Source: Purpureocillium takamizusanense (Eukaryota; Ascomycota; Sordariomycetes; Hypocreales; Ophiocordycipitaceae). Taken from it: a stretch of 64,000 bases of DNA. Shown here in pieces: positions 1-11,199 of the stretch (within the stretch, counting starts at the first letter, position 1; the number at the start of each line of letters is the position of its first letter). Below the pieces are notes generated by a model. That model did no database searches and had not been told where the DNA came from. It saw only the letters and a list, made by a program, of their open reading frames with translations. Made by a program: the position numbers and the translations under genes. Where the stretch lies: positions 2,418,001 through 2,482,000 of the forward strand of contig NC_063069.1 in NCBI RefSeq assembly GCF_022605165.1. Direction: 5' to 3'.

Positions 1-983
1 GTCAGATGGCTTGCTACAGGAGGCCTTGTCGTACTTGGGGTAGTTGACGTTGAGCCATGGACCCCGCGGGATCGTGTCCCATTTCTTCCCGCTCCTGGCC
101 TTCTTCTTCTTGCTCGTCTCCATCAGCCTGTGCGTGATCATGGCAGACAGCTCGGCCCACAGACGCGTGCTCTCCGGCACAGGCTCCCTGTTCCATGGCA
201 AACGCAAGGTGGTGTTCATCGAGAAGACAATGGCCGGTGTATCGCCCCAAAAGACACATTCGTGCGCTCCGCGGCAAACGGGCGTGACGAATCGGTCGGT
301 GGCCGTGGGGCCCAGAATGCTCCCCACGTTGGGCCCGAAGACGACCACGTCCGGCCACATGCCCCTCCGTTTGCCCTCAGGCCACGCCCAATAGTCCTTT
401 GAGAGAACGTAAAACGCCCGGTCCAGTGAATCCCTGGCCCCCCCATTTATCCACGCGAGGTGCGGGCTGGTCGAGTTGTAGCCATGTTCAAGGCCCGTGT
501 CAGCCGGGCAGCTGTTGTAGTGGCACGGTTTGGTCCTGGGCCGCACTTTGTTATTGTCCTTGTCCCCTACATGTAGTAAGATTGATCAGCAGTGCAGCGG
601 GTGATAAACCAAGTTATGAACCTTGTGTGAGGGGAAAGCGTTTTCATCTTACATCTGGAAACCCTAGACACGTCCTCAGCAGGGGCGCCCAGGAACGGAT
701 CGTGCCCCCGGGCCCGCAGCTCGTCATTGAGGAGTCGGATGCTCAACTCGGCCCAGCCGTCAGCGTTGGATTGCAGGATGTAAGTCTTTTCCGGGTCCTT
801 GGGTGGCGGCTTTTCTTTGCCCTTGTTCTTGGCTTCCTGTCGCTGTTTCTTCTCCTCGTCCCTTTTCTTGGACCTCTCCTCTCTCCCTCTCTTCGTCTCT
901 TCTGGTCGCGGCCAGGCCCCGATGACGGCGGCAGCCAACTCGAGATGGCAAAGCGCCACGACGGCCAGGAAGAGGAACTTCAT
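1..983 (-). CDS. Secreted SurE-like survival-protein/acid phosphatase family protein (3' end beyond window)
   Basis: Exons 983-653 and 566-1 (open at the window edge), giving at least 299 residues. The intron (652-567, 86 bp) has GTAAGA and TAG ends and splits a Trp codon. Residues 1-19 (MKFLFLAVVALCHLELAAA) look like a signal peptide, followed by a Lys/Glu-rich linker (about 28-66). The SurE fold is seen in ILQSNADGW (70-77), the GHDPFLGAPAED strand, a CHYNSCP segment typical of fungal members, PDVVVFGPNVGSILG, and a late LNVNYP motif. SurE proteins are metal-dependent nucleoside-monophosphate or acid phosphatases; fungal members are usually about 290-310 aa and often secreted. The metal motif, usually N-D-D-G, reads N-A-D-G (Ala74), so activity may be reduced or lost. 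The Asn of GPNVG is kept. The family call is firm; the activity is uncertain. Confidence 0.8.
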
Positions 984-1956
984 GATGAGCTGCAACTGCA
1001 CAGAGGGCAGGGTTGGAGAAATTCGACTGTGACTGAAGGCACGAGCAGGTTGAACACTGAAGCCCAGGCAACTGCGCCCAGTGGCGACGGCACCCCGTCT
1101 TAAATCCTTTTCGCGCAACTTCTCGCTCCCTCTCTCCCTCTCCCTCTCCCTCTCTTAGCCGACCTCGTCTCAAGATAGCTGCCATTATTTGCAATTACGT
1201 ACCGGCTTGCACTTGGCCTTTGCTGAGGACTCGACTTGACTCGACTCCAGTCGAACCGTATCAGCAACACGCGCCACTTCAGTGTTCCCAGGAGGGCCCT
1301 CTCATGCAATGCATGGTCAGTACACAGCAATGCATGGTAGCCTGCGGGACGTCCGCTCGCATTATTACGTAGTCAGAAGAAAGGATGTGCCACCGCGATT
1401 ACAAAAGGCTTCGCCCAACCGTACGTTTGCCTGATATAGGGGAAAACAAAACAGAGGGAGCGCCCGCGCGGGCTTCAGCAAGCACAGAGCGCTTCTTCTT
1501 CTCCTCCGAGACGAGACGTGCACGTTTGCCGCTGCCGTCGCGTCTACAGCCCGTCTCGGTTTTTTTGCGTTACAGGATGGCTTACACACACACACACACA
1601 CGGCAGAGTTTTCCGTTGATCAAGGCGCAAATCTCTCGGCCCCTGCGTTGGGGCCGGCCCCGAAGGAAGAGAGGTGAGCGGAATAATGCAGCCTTGCGTG
1701 GGCCCCCCCTAACGTTGATATCGTGTGGCCCTGTTGGACCGTATTGTGCCGGGTGTCATGTTGCCTGGAGACTGTGACAATGGACGTATTGCAAGTCGGT
1801 GCGTGGTTGATCTTTACAGAGAAAAATCACCTCTCCGTGCTCAATTCTTAATCTCTCAAGAGTTTTTTTTTTTTTTTTTGGTTGGTTGGTTGGTTAGGTT
1901 TCAATACAGTTGGTGTTGACAAACGGCCTCACTTCATGTTCATCTACTCTCTGCCT
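984..1956. other. Intergenic: upstream of the SurE-like gene, downstream of the Zn2Cys6 gene
   Basis: No supportable gene. It holds a purine/pyrimidine-biased CTCCCT tract (about 1128-1156), a short (AC)n run near 1585-1602, and a long T tract followed by GGTT repeats (about 1862-1898) close behind the end of the transcription-factor gene. Open frames on both strands lack protein-like composition. Confidence 0.6.
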
Positions 1957-4167
1957 TCAAGCCGCCCCAAACGGCATATCCATCGCGCCCTCAAACTGCG
2001 CCCCCCACGACGCACCCAAAATGTCGGAGAGCCAGGACTCGTTTTCCAGATTCATCAGAATGTCCTCCCAACCCACAACGCTCTCCCCAACAACGCGGCC
2101 ACCAGCCTCGTCCTCCCTCCTCTCGTCGCCAGCACTACTGTTACTACTGCTACATGTTGGGGCGGCGGCGCCCTGCTCTGACGCGTGCGGGCCCATCTCT
2201 GCCACGAACAGCGACTTGATGGCCCTGAGCAGGTACGTGGTCTTGAAGAAGAGGCCCGCCCGCGGCCCGCTCGCCGCCGCGCCTGCGACCATGCCAACCG
2301 CCGCAGGAACGCCGTCGATGGTCTCGCACGCTCGGTCCAGAATCTTCAGCACGTCGGCGCGCCGGCGGCACTCTTGCGGGTCCCATCCTGGCGGCGCGTC
2401 GACGGTGTTGTTGAGTCGAAACACGACGACGAGCGCGTGCGTGAACTGGGCAAAGACGTCGACGTTGATGCCTGTCCAGTCGGCGGCCGGCATGTGCATC
2501 AAGGTGTCCAGCCATCTCTCGGCGCTCCCGAGCAGCAGCTCTAGGTCCTCGAGCATGCGAAACTGCGAAAGGCTGTCTGCAGGTCCCTCCATATCCCCCC
2601 CTCGTGCATGTGGCTTGGCGATGAGTGCATCTCGGACCGTGAGCTCGGCGTGGCTCAGGTACAACTGCACTGCCCCTGAACGTGGACGGACGTGGGAACT
2701 CTCTCTTGTCAGCGAAACACACAGCCCTTCGACCTTTGTCCAATCACTCACTCTCCGACTGCATCACCTGAGACAAGCCCTGCCGAATTCCTTGCAGTTG
2801 ATGCAGCAAGACGTTGGCCAATACCGTCGTCATGTTGCCCTCCGTGCCATCGTCATGGCTTGCGCAAGTCAACTTGTTCGTAATGAGTTGACACTCAATT
2901 TGGGTCGTCAGGCTCACGTCCAAGGGCGCCTCGGCATCGTCACGGAGCATCCTCAGACAAGTCTCCAGATATCGTGTCCACCGAAGCGGCTCCGTCTTCC
3001 TGTATGCCGTCCAGGTGCTGAATGAGGTCAGATCTGGACGACATCGGTGGCTCGGTGAGAAACCTACGAAGATGTAAGATGGAATACCGCCAACATTGTT
3101 CGTCGCTCCTCCATGGTGCGAGCCCGTGCTGTTGAATTCTCGCGGGCCGTTGCGCGTTTCGTCTGCGGCATGGCATCTTTGTGAATGTTGAGCTCCATGG
3201 CGAGCGCCACCGCGAGCTGCGAGAGCATCGTCATGAACGGCTTGTCCTGCTTGAAGTAGTGAGACCTGACACGGTAAGTGCCTGGATTCTCAAGGCGATT
3301 CATTCGGTCCACATACCAAGAGGCAAAGCAGATGATGCCAAGCAGCAGATCCAAGTCGGCGAAGTGCTCGGCTACAACCCTCTGAGATATCACATGCCAA
3401 ATGGTTTCCTCCATGGCGAACTGCCGCGAGACGTCTTTGCTGCTGAGAGCCATAACGACGAGCCACAAAAACGGCCTGACACGACCGAGCTCCGCCGCAG
3501 TCGTTGTACGAGGAATATGGACGAATGGAAACATGGGCAGAAAGGAGCGGCGAAAGTCGTCGAGGCTTGCTTCCGCTATTCTTGGCGACAGTCGGTGCAC
3601 CGCGACGTCCTCGGCGACTGGCGAGTAGGCCACATCAGGCTCACGCGGACGTGACAGATGGACCACACTGGACGCAGTGTTTATGGTGACTTCCGGCTCC
3701 CTAGTCGGTGACGAGATGACTGCGGCGGCAGCAGATTCGCTCGCCGTCGGGGGTGAGCCGCCGTCGTCGGCTGACATGGACGGAGGAGTATGCCGGCCTT
3801 GCTTGTGCGCAGACTGCGAGCGCAACAGAGAGACAATGTCATCGAGCTTCTCCTCGAGCCGGGACGGCGGCGATGGCAGCTGGGACCCGGCCTTGCGCTT
3901 CCTTTTCCGCACGGCGACTGCCGGCTCGCACTGCTTTCCCAGGCGCTGACATCTAGAGTGTACGGGTTCGTCACTACTCCTCACGCTCCAGAATCGATGT
4001 GTTTCAACGAGCTGTGAGATTATAACTTACCTCTCGCACGTCTGGCCTCCCTCCTGGTAGAAGAAGCACTTGCACTTGGCGCGCGCACAGCCTGCGCATG
4101 CCCGCCCATACGGGGCTGGGATCAAGCCTCCCGAGTCTGCGGCAAGCCTCGCTGGAGTTTGCGACAT
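1957..4167 (-). CDS. Zn(II)2Cys6 fungal-specific transcription factor, 668 aa
   Basis: Exons 4167-4031, 3952-3068, 3017-2752 and 2675-1957; introns of 78, 50 and 75-76 bp with good donors and CTGAC-type branch sites. The coding sum is 2007 nt. The DNA-binding cluster is split by intron 1 but reads through cleanly: Cys24, 27, 34, 44, 47 and 54 with C-x2-C-x6-C-x9-C-x2-C-x6-C spacing, followed by a basic RKRKRK segment. A fungal-specific regulatory domain follows (about residues 150-450), with FPFVHIP, RPFLW and LDLLLGIICFASW near its start and EPLRWTRYLETCL further on. It is a nuclear activator or repressor expected to bind CGG-containing sites. Target genes cannot be read from sequence. Its neighbours (SurE-like protein, small secreted protein) do not form a biosynthetic cluster. 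The start was chosen because it leaves a short N-terminus before the zinc cluster; the frame upstream is low-complexity. Confidence 0.88.
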
Positions 4168-4897
4168 GACATTCACACACGTACACAGACACACACTTCT
4201 CTGCAGAAAGAGGCCACTCACTCTGCGACTTGGTTTTGCCTCTCGGCGGTGCATGTGCCAGCAGCCAGATCGCGGGGGTGAAGGCATGCTGACGCTCGCA
4301 AGTATTGACCAGGCGCGCGTGCCGGGTTTCGACGCAAAGCCGCGGGGTTTCGGCGTGGCGCTTACACCGAGGTATGCCGTTGCCCGCATGCATGTCCATG
4401 CACGAATAGTGTTATGAAAGCGCGAATCAACACTTGGCGTCTATGATGCTCCGAGGGCACGCACGTTTCAGGCATGTCCAGCCTTGGGCGCATGCTGTGA
4501 CCCCAGCCCCTGGCCGGTTCTATGCGAGAACGCACCACGCATCCACTAGGACAGGATTTTGTACGTGGCTTCAGAACATGAGGTGCATGTCCATGCGCTC
4601 TTGTGTAACGCGAGATGCATTTCATTTCCATGTGCCTATGTGCCGCGAGAGATACATGTCTGTGTTCAATGTTATGTTGCAGCCCCCACGTCACAGTTCC
4701 CTTGACGATCCTCGACATCCTGCCCCAAGACTCGCTCGTCGGTCGGGTCGGGTCAAGACGGCGTATCCGGTCCGTGCAATCCCCCAAGCGCTCAGAGCAA
4801 TCTGCTGGTTCTTCTGTGCGGCATAGCCGAGCAGCTCGGCGCCGTTAGGTATCAGCCACATCCCACATGAGAGCGGCCAGGCCCCTTACTCGACGCC
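4168..4897. other. Intergenic between the Zn2Cys6 gene and the small secreted protein gene
   Basis: This is upstream of the transcription factor and downstream of the secreted-protein gene. It is rich in ACAC/TGCATG motifs, and short open frames occur on both strands. I see no homologous or spliced coding signal. Confidence 0.5.
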
Positions 4898-5396
4898 CTA
4901 CAGGCAGGTGCAAGTGGTCGCGGCAGGCGTCGTCGTGGTCATGGGCGCCGTGGCGATGACGGTTACGGTTGTCGGCGACATGTCAAAGCACTGACACGCG
5001 GACCAGTACTCGGCCACGTCGCTGCACATGTTGGCCCATGTGGGAACGGTGCCCGTCACGGCGGGCGTGGCCGTCACGTCGCGATTGTACGTGATCACCG
5101 TGGAGGCGCTACGACTGACGGTCAGCCCGGAGACATGTGTGAATGCAGGGGGACGGGGATTGATCGAATGTTTCAGCATCAAGATCCGAGAGAGAGTGTG
5201 TGAAAACGTACGGAGGGGTGACGGTGGTGGTCGTGTCCAGGAACGACGAGCACGTGGCCCGACGAGCCCTGACGGGCAGCTCGGGGTTATTGACCCCCGC
5301 AACCTGACGGCCGCAGTTGTTGTTGCAGATGTCGGCCGAGGCCAGGCCCGAGAGGCTCAAGGCCGCGGCGACGGCGGTGACGAGAGTTGCCTTCAT
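4898..5396 (-). CDS. Small secreted Cys/Thr-rich protein, 133 aa
   Basis: Exons 5396-5212 and 5114-4898. The intron (97 bp) has donor GTACGT, a GCTGACC branch and acceptor CAG, and joins ...TTTTVTPP to RSASTVITY. The N-terminus MKATLVTAVAAALSLSGLASA is a clear signal peptide. The mature chain of about 112 residues has eight Cys, including CNNNC near the N-terminus, a TCSSFL segment, ACQC and a terminal TCTCL, separated by Thr-rich stretches likely to be O-glycosylated. The CNNNCGR...CSSFL pattern resembles a widespread Pezizomycotina family of small secreted proteins without assigned function. Secretion is well supported; a role as effector or wall protein is only inference. Confidence 0.78.
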
Positions 5397-6580
5397 CGCG
5401 AGGGGGATGTATGGAAGTGCTCGACGAGGAGGAGTCTTCTAGAGGGTAAGGAAACAAACAAACAAAATCTCGTCTTGTCAGAGACTGCGAGACGCGAGTG
5501 GGTTGCCTAGAAGAGTTTCGCGCTGTTCAAGTTGGGGAGTGAGTCCGTTGCAGAAGAAAAGAGCATCAATATCTACGTGATTTCTTCGCCGTCTTATAGT
5601 GGCTGTTGTGCGGCGACGTTGCCCCGACAAAGCGTCAATCCACCAGACGTCAAGTCTTCACGTGTCGTGACACGACTCTATTCACGGTGCTCACTATCGA
5701 TTCTCATGTTGTGTTCACGTTGGTGTGGCGTTCGAGAATGTCGCGCGCGCGCTGGCGCGTTACACAGCTGCTGACTTGCAAAGCAGCTCGGCAATAGTAT
5801 GACAAGGTGGGTATGTATGGATTGGTGATGACAAGATGAGCTGAGCCAGCCCGTTTCGGCACCGCCGAGTCCGCTTCATGTTCTGGCGATTTCACCTCGG
5901 CCTCTCACGCGCGAACAACCCCCCCCCCCCCTTTTTCCCCGCGGGGCTGTTGTATATGGAAGGGGATGATGATGATGACTATTGAGTGGCACGACGTAGA
6001 CGAAGCTGCCGGATCAGGCTTTGTATATTACACGTAGAGTGCCAAGTTCGGCTTTGCGACAACGGACAGCCACGAACAATGGATGGCAACCCTTCATGTA
6101 GAAAGTGCGTATGTACATGACGGAGCACAAAATATTAGAAATCGTGTGCCACCAGATCTGTGCGACAGTCCCAGCGCAAGCGAGATGGTCCATCCATGTC
6201 TACTGGGCGCGCTGCAGGGTCTTCGGAGAAATCAATACATGGCGTTTGCATCACAAGACTCGTGCTGTCTGTGACTTGACAAGCGGTGACATCAGAGACA
6301 CTGCTCCTCGGTCTCTGTGTCAACCGTGGCACGCCAGTCTTTACTACGTACATGTAGTCGTCAAGTTGCACATCGGATAGCGCATATTTCAAAGCCAGAG
6401 AATCTTCAATGTTGAAAGCTTCAAACCCCAACGCAACCGAAATATGACATAACGCCATTCTATAGCTGAAAACTTTACAATGTTGCAGCCGGCAACACGA
6501 AGCAATGGGCAACACAACGCCATGTCACCACCTCCCAAAGATAAAGCACCAATGAGAATCAAAAAGAATCGCCAACATTG
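5397..6580. other. Intergenic between the secreted-protein gene and the SDR gene
   Basis: No confident gene. There is a C-run/T-run near 5919-5937 and a GATGATGATGA run near 5967-5980. GC is lower from about 6000 to 6540. One minus-strand frame (6515-6135) is open for 126 codons but starts without ATG and has unlike codon use. Confidence 0.5.
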
Positions 6581-7706
6581 TCAGACGTAAGCCTCGACCT
6601 GCTCCTCACACCACTGCCAAAAGTCCCGGGCAGCTCCGCTGCCGCCTTCAGACTTTGTCTTGGCCGCATCGAGCATGTCCTTGGACACTTTCCACAACTG
6701 GCCCCAGGGAGCGACTGCGCCAGGTCAGTTTTTCACATCTTCTTCAAGTTCTTGCCGGAGCCGAGGCGGGAACATGGAGGGGCGAGGCAACATGAACTCA
6801 CTGTAGCTTCCAGACTTGTCCGCCGTCACCTCGGGCGAGAAGCCCGCGAAGAGGCTGGTGTACGCGCCGTAGATGGGCGGATACAGCAGCGTGCGGCGCA
6901 GCAACCACGTCGTGAGGCTGCCCTGGGTGCGCCAAAACTCCGAGTCGAGCGCGCCGGGGTTCAGCGACACGGACAGCACGCCGTCGGCCCTGTGGCGGTT
7001 CGCGTACTCGGCGGCATGCAAGTAGTTGCCCAGCTTGCTGAGGCTGTACTGATCCAGCTGGCCGAGCGATCCGATCCGGGACAGGCTCTCCATGAAGTCT
7101 GCCAGGTTGACACCCTCTGCGGCCGAGGATGAGACCCAGACGACGCGCACGCTGTTCTTGTCCGCGGAGGTGGCGGCGGCGGCGAGGAGGCGCGGCGTGA
7201 GCAGCTTCGTCAGGGCAAAAGGGCCGATGCAGTTGACGCCCAGCTGCAGCTCGTGGCCCTGCGCCGTCGTCGCGCCCCTTTCCGGGTAGCCGACGCCCGC
7301 ATTGTTGAACAAGAGGTGGAGAACCCGCTCCCTACGCGAGAAGGCGTCCGCGGCGGCCCGGACGCTCGCCAGGTCGGACAGGTCGAGGGGGATGAAGTGC
7401 AGCTCGCCGCGCGAGTCGGGGGCGTCGGCGCGGACGCTGTCCATGGCCGCCCGGGTCTTGTCCTCGGAGCGCGCCATCATGTAGACGGTGGCGTTTCTGG
7501 AGTAGACGATGCGGGCCACCTCCTTGCCGAGGCCGGTGTTGGACCCGGTGACGACGATGATCTGCAGATGTGGTGAGCTTGGTTTGGAGGATGCCTTTCA
7601 TATTGAGGCAGCGTACCTTGCCCTGTAAGTCTGGGACGTCTTGGTCTGTAAACTTGGGTTTCCCTGGGCAAAAGAATTGCTGGAGTACGCTGATTGTACC
7701 GGGCAT
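6581..7706 (-). CDS. Short-chain dehydrogenase/reductase, 327 aa
   Basis: Exons 7706-7617, 7561-6802 and 6714-6581; introns 55 and 87 bp (GTACGC...GCAG; GTGAGT...CTGAC...CAG). Splicing restores a continuous classical SDR: cofactor loop TGSNTGLG (35-42), NNAG (116-119), catalytic Ser around 174-176, and Y202-x3-K206 in YSLSK. The last exon supplies the usual C-terminal APWGQLW...FWQWCEEQVEAY. It is a cytosolic NAD(P)(H)-dependent oxidoreductase of the retinol-dehydrogenase-like / WW-domain-oxidoreductase-like fungal subgroup. The substrate cannot be told from sequence. It is transcribed divergently from the amino-acid permease across a 1.1-kb shared promoter. Without the last splice the protein would end in a non-family tail, which supports the model. 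Confidence 0.88.
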
Positions 7707-8795
7707 CTTGAACTAGGATGAGCTCTGGTGTGGGGAGAATTTGTCTATAAATCTAAGATCTTCCAAGGCGGATCCGAGTGAGTTGCTAGAATACTCTTAA
7801 GCGTTGATGTGTTGTGTTGAATGTTTCTCTGACTGTATCAACACAAAAAGAATGGAGCGGCCGCTCATCTTTATAGCTGCTCAAGATGCATCTTGGGATG
7901 TTGCTGGCATCTGCGAATGCACCGGACTTGATGCTGAACCCGCGGGATCTGGATGTGACGCATTGCGGAGGGTTGTTGGAGCGGTCTCTAAACCCGCGGG
8001 TTTCGGCTGCAGTGGAGGAGGAGTTGGCTCTACAGCCGCCCGTATTTAGCCTGACAGCCGCGTTCGCCGCGTGCAATAATTAACATCACATACTGGATGC
8101 TCTCATTTGATCAAAGCGGCTACGCTTTCACTTCATAACCTGGTGTCTTGCGTCCTCGAACCCCCCCTCGGCGAGATGAGTATGTTACGGTAGTTAGGCG
8201 ACGCTCTTATTCGGAGCGCATATGCTGGGGTGCCCTTGGAAATTCCCACGTGCGACTCAAATGCGGATCCGCAAGCCCTTGCCGTCCCGCTCGGAACTAA
8301 CAAACGTTGTCCGATACCAACGGCCGGCCGGCCGGGCTTCGCCGGACACAGACGGCGCAGAGCGTAGGTAGAGTGTGGGCGGAAGACCAAGAAGGGCATG
8401 AGGATTCGGACGGCGGCGGGACGACTGGAGCACACCATCCCAAGTGGGCATTGCGATAAGCCAGGCCTGCCAGCCGGTAAGTTATAACTTAGTATTTACT
8501 TTGAGAAAAAAAAAAGTTGAGCAAAAAAAAAAGTTTCTCAACGGCGGCCACGAGTGAGCCGACTACTTGTCTCGCCTCACAGGCACAGACAGATAGAGTC
8601 CATCACTCACTATCTTGCGGGAGTCGGCTGCATGTCTCACCCGTGAGACGTCGTCTTCTCTCAAACTCGTCTGACTGAGTTTTTTGTGCGACGGCAAAAC
8701 TCGCCATCAATCTGCACCACAGCAGAAGACAGACGGTGATCAGTTAGGCTTCATCGCCCAACGTCCCGTCCCAGCAGCCCACCCACCAACCAGCC
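7707..8795. promoter_or_regulatory. Divergent promoter region of SDR and amino-acid permease
   Basis: This 1.09-kb interval is shared by two divergent genes. AACCCGCGGG occurs twice (7937-7946 and 7991-8000); the second copy lies in the perfect 14-bp palindrome AAACCCGCGGGTTT (7990-8003). There is also a 12-bp palindrome AAGTTATAACTT near 8480-8491, two A10 tracts near 8506-8533, and an inverted repeat GTCTCAC-CC-GTGAGAC (8634-8649). No gene is supported. Confidence 0.55.
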
Positions 8796-10794
8796 ATGGG
8801 CCTTGGGCTGGGTTTCTTTTCCCGCCGCGGCAGGGACAGAAACGGCAACGACGATGATGACGACAAGGCCGCGCCGCGTGTCATCGGGGACGCCATGTCT
8901 GCGCCGAGTAGCAGCCGCAACAACCCCAAGGGCATTACCGGCGGTGTCTCGTCCGCGGCCGCAGACACGCTCACGCCAGACCTGGAGCGACAGCAGCGGC
9001 AGCAGACGATGCAAGGCGGCCATCATCACCATCACGATGACGATGAGGAGGCAGAGACTCGATCCGGCCCGCCCATGGATCCCTCTGGCAGCAGCGGCGG
9101 TGGCGGCGACAACACCATCGCCAACGCCGACCTCGTCACCACGGCCGAGGACCGCGACCTCAAGCGCGGCCTGCACGAGCGGCACCTCTCCATGCTCGGC
9201 ATCGCGGGCGCCATCGGCACCGGCCTCTTCCTCGGGCTCGGCGGCGCCGTGCAGACGGGCGGCCCGCTCGGCGCCTTCCTCGGCTACGCCACCGTCGGCG
9301 TCGTCGTCTGCGCCGTGCAGTTCGCCCTCGGCGAGGCGGCCGCCCTGCTCCCCGTGACGGGCGCCTTCGTGCGCCACGCCGAGTTCCTCGTCGACCCGGC
9401 CTGGGGCTTCGCCGTGGGATGGAACCTCGTCTACGGGAACCTGCTGAGCATCCCCTCCGAGATCACCGCCATATGCGTGCTCTTCGAGTTCTGGCACACG
9501 GGCGTCAGCCCCGCCGTCTTCATCGTCTGCTTCATCGTCCTCACCGTCGCCGTCGGCGTCGCCTTTGTGCGCGTCTTTGGCGAGGTCGAGTTCTTCTTCG
9601 CCCTCCTCAAGGTCCTGCTCGTCGTCTTCCTCATCGTCCTCGGCCTCGTCATCGACCTCGGCGGCGTCCCCGGCACCCCCGCCGTCTACTTCCGCTACTG
9701 GCGCGACCCGGGCCCCTTTGTCGAGTACATCGCGCCGGGCAACTGGGGCAAGTTCCTCGGCTACTGGGGCGTCATGACCAGCGCCGTCTTCTCCTTCGCC
9801 GGCGTCGAGTCCATCGCCATGGCCGGCGCCGAGACGCGCAACCCCCGCAAGGCCATCCCCGCCGCCTGCAAGAACGTCTTCATCCGCATCGTCCTCTTCT
9901 ACATGCTCGCCATCCTCGTCGTCGGCATGCTCGTCCCCAGCGACGACCCCCGCCTCGACGGCTCCAGCGGCGACGCCGCCCAGAGCCCCTTCGTCATCGC
10001 CGCCTCCGCCGCCGGCCTGCCCGCCGTCCCCTCCGTCGTCAACGCCGTCGTCATCACCTCGGCCTGGAGCTCCTCCAACCAGGCCCTGCTCGCCGGCACC
10101 CGCGTCCTCTATGGCCTCGCCCTCAAGCGCCAGGCCCCCCGCGTCTTCCTCCGCACCACCTCCTGGGGCGTCCCCTGGGCCTGCGTCGCCCTCTACACCG
10201 CCTTCATGTTCCTCAGCTTCATGAGCCTCTCCAGCGGCGCCCTCGCCGCCTTTTGGTGGCTCGTCGACCTGACCGCCGCCGGCGTCCTCGTCTCCTGGAT
10301 CTCCATCCTGCTCAACCACATCCGCCTGCGCCTCGCCTTCAAGCGCCAGGACATTCCCCTCACGATGCTGCCCTGGTACAATTCGTGGACCCGTGCGTGT
10401 CCCCCTCCATCCCTTCCCATCCATGTTCGTCCGCGTTCCGGCCAAGCTGCTGACCGCGCCGCCCCAGTCTACACCTCGTACTTTGCCATTGTCATGTGCA
10501 TCCTCATCCTCCTCACCTCCGGGTTCAAGGTCTTTACCAAGGGCAACTGGGACGCCAGCAGCTTCGTCTCTGCATATCTGTATGCAACCCCAACCCCAAC
10601 CCCAACCCCCCCCCGGCTCGTGTGTGTGCCGAGACGCGCGGGCGCTGACTCGCACCAGTGACATCCCCCTCGTCATCAGCGCCTACCTGATCTGGAAGTT
10701 CTACAAGGGCACCAAGATCGTAAACCTCTCCGAGATACCCCTCCATCGCGCCCTCGAGCAGGCCGAGCAAAAGTACTCTGTGCTGCATTCATAG
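8796..10794 (+). CDS. Amino-acid permease (YAT/GAP1 family), 614 aa
   Basis: Exons 8796-10392, 10468-10579 and 10659-10794; introns 75 and 79 bp with GCTGACC/GCTGACT branch sites. A polar N-terminal cytosolic tail of about 120 residues (with a His run and acidic runs) precedes LKRGLHERHLSMLGIAGAIG, the conserved start of TM1 in fungal amino-acid permeases of the APC superfamily. About 12 membrane segments follow, with AGVES...NPRKAIP in the TM6-7 loop, and the last two exons complete the C-terminal hairpin. It is a plasma-membrane proton-coupled amino-acid importer; specificity is not determinable. It shares its promoter with the SDR gene. Intron 2 contains an (AACCCC)4-like run. The reverse strand is open for 641 codons as a shadow of GC-rich codon use. 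Confidence 0.9.
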
Positions 10795-10938
10795 CCTTGC
10801 TTCACGTAGACGAGCGGTACTGGATTTTCATAGCGTTCTTTTTTTTTAACCTTCACGTAGAGGGGAGTACAAGACATTGCCCTGCCGGCCGAACCAACCG
10901 CACTCGGTGCTGGGATTCATAGCGTTGCTTCACGTAGA
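10780..10938 (+). repeat. Threefold about 32-bp repeat starting over the permease stop codon
   Basis: The copies are at 10780-10811, 10817-10861 (with a poly-T insertion) and 10907-10938. The shared core is ATTCATAGC-TTGCTTCACGTAGA, preceded by GTGCTG or GTACTG. The first copy contains the last codons and the TAG stop of the permease; the other two lie in the 3' flank. Confidence 0.75.
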
Positions 10939-11199
10939 ACAGACCAACGAGAAGTGCTTTAAGCTTGTATATTTCGGTGCACCGACTTCTATGTATCCCC
11001 TTGTGCCACCCGATAGCGTCAGGCAGCCCGCCGTGTTATTAAAAAAATATTGTTGCCTGTTGAATGCCAAGTGATCCGTCGTCCAGCGCCTCGCCATGCT
11101 TGGGCCAAATAACTGCGCACGCTACTCAAAACAAGTTCCTATTGCGTTCTCGCCCCTGCCCAGACAGAGAAAAGGTGGTTACAATGCTGCAAGTCTTGC
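10795..11199. other. Convergent 3' region between the permease and the 1420-aa gene
   Basis: 405 bp between two stop codons. Besides the repeat above it holds a T8-10 tract (about 10838-10847) and an A7 tract near 11041. No coding signal is seen; it serves as the terminator region for both genes. Confidence 0.6.

Noticed and set aside
6135..6515. 126-codon minus-strand frame in a lower-GC patch
   Set aside because: No ATG at the frame start, unlike codon use and no recognisable domain; at most a relic.
8133..8190. Possible tRNA on the minus strand ending near GACACCA
   Set aside because: The T-loop lacks the invariant C61 and the stem does not pair.
8990..9060. His-run and acidic stretch resembling an engineered purification tag
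   Set aside because: These lie in a natural low-complexity permease N-terminus encoded by simple repeats; no vector sequence is nearby.
9419..10453. 344-codon second + frame inside the permease
   Set aside because: Arg/Pro/His-rich shadow frame with no motif.
8751..10676. 641-codon open frame on the minus strand antisense to the permease
   Set aside because: It is a shadow of GC-ending codons. The protein is Gly/Asp/Ala low-complexity, and the + strand shows clear permease motifs.
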